9,407 nucleotides of DNA, taken from contig JAAURV010000099.1 in NCBI GenBank assembly GCA_012032065.1, forward strand, positions 1 to 9,407, written 5' to 3'. Positions 6,703-9,407 of this stretch are shown piece by piece (position 1 is the first letter of the stretch; each line of letters begins with the position of its first letter). The position numbers and the translations under genes are program-made. The stretch comes from Hyphomicrobiales bacterium. GTDB lineage: Bacteria; Pseudomonadota; Alphaproteobacteria; Rhizobiales; Aestuariivirgaceae. The notes beneath the pieces are model-generated. The model ran no database searches. It worked only from the letters and a program-made list of their open reading frames with translations, and was not told the origin of the DNA.

Positions 6703-7442
6703 TGCGCGGCGTCGCCCGTTTTCTGAAAAATCTTGTCCGGCCCGAACCACTCGCGCCAATGGTCATCGACGCGGGCGGCACTTCGTTGCCCGTCGTCTTC
6801 CGTAAAAATGCAAACGCCCGCCGCCTCGTGTTGCGCTTCTCGCGCGATCTGTCCGAGGTCCGGGTCACCATGCCGGGCCGCGTTTCGCGAAACGAAGCGA
6901 TGGCCTTCGTCAACAAATCGCAGGGCTGGATCGAGAAGCAGCTTGCGAAAAGAGAAACACAAACAGAGGATCCATCCCGCGTTCTCTTCCGCGGCGAAGA
7001 ATATGAACTGGTCTACACCGGCGAATTGCGCGGCCTCATCTCGATCGATCTGCCCCAAGCGCGCATTCTGGTGCCGGGAGACAAAGCTCACGCTCCCCGG
7101 AGATTGGCGGACTGGATGGCGCGCGAAGCCAAGCGCGAACTGACCGAAGCCTCCCATCGCCGGGCAGCCGAGATGGGCGTGCACGTCAGCCGCGTCAGCG
7201 TGCGCGACCAGAAGAGCCGCTGGGGCTCGTGTTCTTCCTCGGGCGATCTCTCCTATTCCTGGCGCCTCATCATGGCCCCGCCTCATGTGCTCGACTACGT
7301 GGTGGTCCACGAAACCGCCCACCTCCGCCACATGAACCACGGCCCCGCCTACTGGCGCCTCGTCCTGAAGCATTGCCCCAATGCGGCCGATGCCAAGGAC
7401 TGGCTCAAGGCGAATGGCGGCAAGCTGCACCGGATGCTGTAG
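6702..7442 (+). CDS. YgjP-type (DUF45, M48-like) zinc metallopeptidase
   Basis: The product is a 246-residue protein of the YgjP/DUF45 family, a SprT-like zinc peptidase group. The zinc motif HETAH (H203, E204, H207) stands in VVVHETAHLRHMNHGPAYW, with a downstream H213 as likely third ligand. The family segment QKSRWGSCSSSG (170-181) lies just upstream, as usual. The N-terminal part (about 30-130) is the beta-rich region typical of the family. No signal peptide is seen, so it should act in the cytoplasm. The ATG shares one base with the phaZ stop codon, indicating translational coupling. The physiological substrate of these proteins is not known. The gene ends 14 bases before the convergent takP gene. 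Confidence 0.88.
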   Translation: MRGVARFLKNLVRPEPLAPMVIDAGGTSLPVVFRKNANARRLVLRFSRDLSEVRVTMPGRVSRNEAMAFVNKSQGWIEKQLAKRETQTEDPSRVLFRGEEYELVYTGELRGLISIDLPQARILVPGDKAHAPRRLADWMAREAKRELTEASHRRAAEMGVHVSRVSVRDQKSRWGSCSSSGDLSYSWRLIMAPPHVLDYVVVHETAHLRHMNHGPAYWRLVLKHCPNAADAKDWLKANGGKLHRML

Positions 7443-7456
7443 TTCTCTCCCCGAGC

Positions 7457-8554
7457 TCAGAGCATCTTCTTGCGCTGCTGGCCCATCATGAAGGTGTCGA
7501 AGGTGTTTTCCGAGACCTGCTGCCAAAGGTAGGCATCGGCACGGTAGGCCATCATCGAGTCTTGCACTTTCTTGAACGCCGCATTGCTGCCAGAGATATC
7601 GGCATAGGTGGTCTTGGCGGCATTGAAGGCCGCCTCCATCACGTCCTGCGGATAAGGCCTGAGCACCGCACCGCCTCCCACCAGTGTCTTCAACGCCGCC
7701 GGATTGCGCGCATCATACTTCGCCATCATGTCGCTGTTGGCCGCCTGAGCCGCCGTCTTGACGATCGATTGATAGGCTGGAGGAAGCTCCGCCCATTTCG
7801 CCGTATTGGTCATGACATGCAGCATGGCGCCGCCTTCCCACCAACCGGGATAATAGTAGAACTTGGCGACCTTGTAGAAGCCGAGCTTCTCGTCGTCATA
7901 GGGACCGACCCACTCCGCGGCGTCGATCGTGCCCTTTTCCAGCGAGGGGTAGATATCGCCGCCGGCGATTTGCTGAGGAACCACGCCGATCGTGGAGATG
8001 ACTTTGCCGCCAAAGCCGCCGATGCGCATCTTGACGCCCTGCAGATCGGCCAGCGAATTGATCTCCTTCCTGAACCAGCCGCCCATCTGGGCGCCGGTGT
8101 TGCCGCAGGGAAACGCAACCAGGTTCTGCGTGGCATAGAACTCGTTCATCAAGTCCACGCCGCCGCCGTAGTACATCCAGCCATTCTGCTGGCGGGCATT
8201 GAGGCCGAAGGGAACTGCCGTGCCGAAGGCATAGGTCGGATCCTTGCCCCAGTAGTAGTAGCTCGCGGTGTGACACATCTCGATCGAGCCCTTGCCGACT
8301 TCATTGGCAGCCTCGAGGCCCGGCGCTATTTCACCAGCCGGAAACACCTGGATCATGAACTTGTTGTCGGTCGCTTCGGCGACGTATTTGGAGAAGGTCT
8401 CGGCGGCGCCGAAGATCGTGTCGAGCGATTTCGGGAAGCTCGATGTGAGCCGCCATTTGATCTCCGGCATCGACTGGGCAATGGCCGGCGCGGCAAGTGC
8501 GGCCGTCGCCGCCGACGCAACTCCGGCATTGCGAATGAATTTTCTGCGATCCAT
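7457..8554 (-). CDS. TRAP transporter substrate-binding protein (DctP superfamily, TakP-like), Tat-exported
   Basis: The 365-residue periplasmic binding protein captures an organic acid and hands it to DctQM permeases. The N-terminus MDRRKFIRNAGVASAATAAL carries a twin-arginine motif (R3-R4-K-F) and an AIA cleavage site before Q27, so a folded protein is exported by Tat. The mature part has WRLTSSFPKSLDTIFGAAE, QMGGWFRKEINSL, KMRIGGFGGKV with the carboxylate-binding arginine R177, and AAEWVGPYDDEKLGF. These are hallmarks of the TakP group, which binds 2-oxoacids such as pyruvate. I assign no symbol because the exact ligand is uncertain. The start at 8554 is chosen because GGAGG lies 5 bases upstream; an extension to 8590 adds 12 residues before the Tat motif without a site. 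Cognate permease genes are not adjacent. Confidence 0.93.
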   Translation of the reverse strand: MDRRKFIRNAGVASAATAALAAPAIAQSMPEIKWRLTSSFPKSLDTIFGAAETFSKYVAEATDNKFMIQVFPAGEIAPGLEAANEVGKGSIEMCHTASYYYWGKDPTYAFGTAVPFGLNARQQNGWMYYGGGVDLMNEFYATQNLVAFPCGNTGAQMGGWFRKEINSLADLQGVKMRIGGFGGKVISTIGVVPQQIAGGDIYPSLEKGTIDAAEWVGPYDDEKLGFYKVAKFYYYPGWWEGGAMLHVMTNTAKWAELPPAYQSIVKTAAQAANSDMMAKYDARNPAALKTLVGGGAVLRPYPQDVMEAAFNAAKTTYADISGSNAAFKKVQDSMMAYRADAYLWQQVSENTFDTFMMGQQRKKML

Positions 8555-8708
8555 GAAGTCCTCCCTTGTTTTTCTTTCAAACAGGCGCAAGGCTGGTGGC
8601 CTACGACCGCGTGAAGCGGTAGATTATAGGCGAAGCTGTCGCTTCGGCAACCGCTTCCGCAAGACCAGAGGAAAGCCTATAGTCGCTGGTGTCCATAGGG
8701 AGGCCGCC
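8555..8708. promoter_or_regulatory. Divergent promoter region of takP-like gene and aspA, with dyad symmetry
   Basis: On the minus strand a perfect TATAAT (8623-8628) is preceded, after 16 bases, by TTGCCG (8645-8650), a fair -35; this is the probable binding-protein promoter. On the plus strand CTATAG (8677-8682), with CTTCCG 17 bases upstream, is a weaker candidate for aspA. Inverted arms TATAGGC (8625-8631) and GCCTATA (8675-8681) overlap both -10 elements. Smaller hairpins are CGAAGC-TGTC-GCTTCG (8631-8646) and ACCGC-GTGAA-GCGGT (8606-8620). The arms could be a regulator's operator or coincidence of two -10 boxes. GGGAGG at 8698-8703 is the aspA ribosome site. Confidence 0.55.
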
Positions 8709-9407
8709 GTGAAAAAAACCCGGACTGAACGGGATTCGATCGGCCCACTGCCGGTGCCGGAGGATGCCGACTACGGCATCCACACAGCGAGAGCTGCGGA
8801 CAACTTCCCCATAACCGGAATTGCGCTCCGCCACTACCCGGAGCTTGTGCAGTCCCTCGCCATGGTCAAGAAAGCGGCAGCTCTTGCCAACCGTGACCTT
8901 GGCGCGCTTGAACCCCGCATTGCCGATGCCATCATCGCGGCCTGCGATGCCGTGATCCTCGGCGATGGCCACAAGTATTTCATCGTCGACATGCTGCAGG
9001 AGGTGCTGGCACCTCCACCAACATGAACGCCAATGAAGTGATCGCCAACATGGCGTTGCGGGCGCTCGGGCACCAGCGCGGCGATTATGTCGCAATCAAT
9101 CCCAACGATCATGTCAACTTGTCGCAATCGACGAACGACGTCTATCCGACTGCCGTGCGCCTCACCATGCTCAGGGGCTGCCCCGCACTCATCAAGCAGC
9201 AGGAGAAACTGATACAGTCACTGCTCGCCAAGGCCGCGGAATTCCACGATGTCATCAAGGTGGGGCGCACCCAGCTTATGGACGCGGTGCCGATGCGGCT
9301 TGGCTCCGAGTTCCGCGCCTTCGCCGTGACGGTTGGAGAAGACATCGACAGGCTCAAGGAGTTTTCGAGTCTTCTCCGTGAAGTGAAATCTCGGCGGCAC
9401 GGCGATC
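8709..9407 (+). CDS. aspA: Aspartate ammonia-lyase, N-terminal part, interrupted by two single-base frame breaks
   Basis: Aspartase converts L-aspartate to fumarate and ammonia; it belongs to the fumarase/aspartase superfamily. The start is GTG at 8709, with GGGAGG 5 bases upstream. TRTERDSIGPLPVPEDADYG and DNFPITGI are the family N-terminus. The first frame reaches FIVDMLQ and then stops at 9024-9026. Adding one G near 8999-9003 turns the following codons into GGAGTSTNMNANEVIAN, the conserved continuation. Next come NLSQSTNDVYPTAVRL and VGRTQLMDAVPM, whose Q favours aspartase over fumarase. A second break lies at 9386-9388, where AAA should be AA: LLREV then continues NLGGTAI in place of KSRRHGD. 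The gene is cut by the window edge; full length would be about 470 residues. Class II fumarase is less likely. Confidence 0.88.

Noticed and set aside
7229..8614. A 461-codon plus-strand open frame opposite the TRAP binding protein
   Set aside because: It starts inside the metallopeptidase gene in another frame and then runs antisense to a clearly real gene.
8292..8708. Upstream extension of aspA to 8292
   Set aside because: It would overlap the divergent binding-protein gene and has no aspartase similarity; the GTG at 8709 has a strong ribosome site and starts the conserved N-terminus.

Overview
The window looks like ordinary chromosome from a GC-rich alphaproteobacterium, most plausibly Hyphomicrobiales (Rhizobiales) or a near relative. 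The case rests on a RegB/RegA (ActS/ActR) redox two-component pair beside a SenC/SCO1 gene, an MmcB DNA-repair gene, an intracellular PHB depolymerase, and TRAP carboxylate-transporter genes. I see no rRNA, tRNA, CRISPR array, insertion sequence or phage gene.

Layout, left to right: (1) 1-836, minus strand: a TRAP transporter operon, small permease dctQ (reading frame broken) followed by large permease dctM, which runs off the left edge. (2) 903-1875, plus strand: mmcB, then a small secreted cysteine-containing protein of unknown function that starts inside the mmcB stop codon. (3) 1853-1874: a REP-like hairpin at the convergent end of that gene and the next. (4) 1907-2590, minus: a putative 2OG-Fe(II) oxygenase. 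(5) 2685-2777: a heptanucleotide repeat array in inverted orientation, touching the regA stop codon. (6) 2776-4672, minus: regB-regA, with senC divergent at 4725-5336. (7) 5481-7442, plus: phaZ (frame broken) coupled to a YgjP-type metallopeptidase gene. (8) 7457-8554, minus: a Tat-exported TRAP substrate-binding protein of the TakP type. (9) 8709-9407, plus: the start of an aspartate ammonia-lyase gene (two frame breaks), cut by the right edge.

How they work together: RegB/RegA senses redox state through a quinone-site motif and a conserved cysteine, and SenC matures the CuA centre of cytochrome oxidase, so genes 6 form a respiratory-control unit. The TRAP permeases and the distant binding protein probably form one organic-acid uptake system; aspartase (fumarate from aspartate) and PHB breakdown fit carbon and reductant metabolism, though this linkage is inferred from proximity.

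The most important caveat is sequence quality. Four clear single-base frame breaks (dctQ, phaZ, aspA twice) and one probable break (the small secreted protein) fall in 9.4 kb, several in short homopolymers, while the rest of each conserved protein is intact. This pattern suggests sequencing or assembly error more than gene decay. I found no convincing undescribed system. The best candidates for a second look are the heptad inverted repeat, the oxygenase downstream of regA, and the dyad between takP and aspA.
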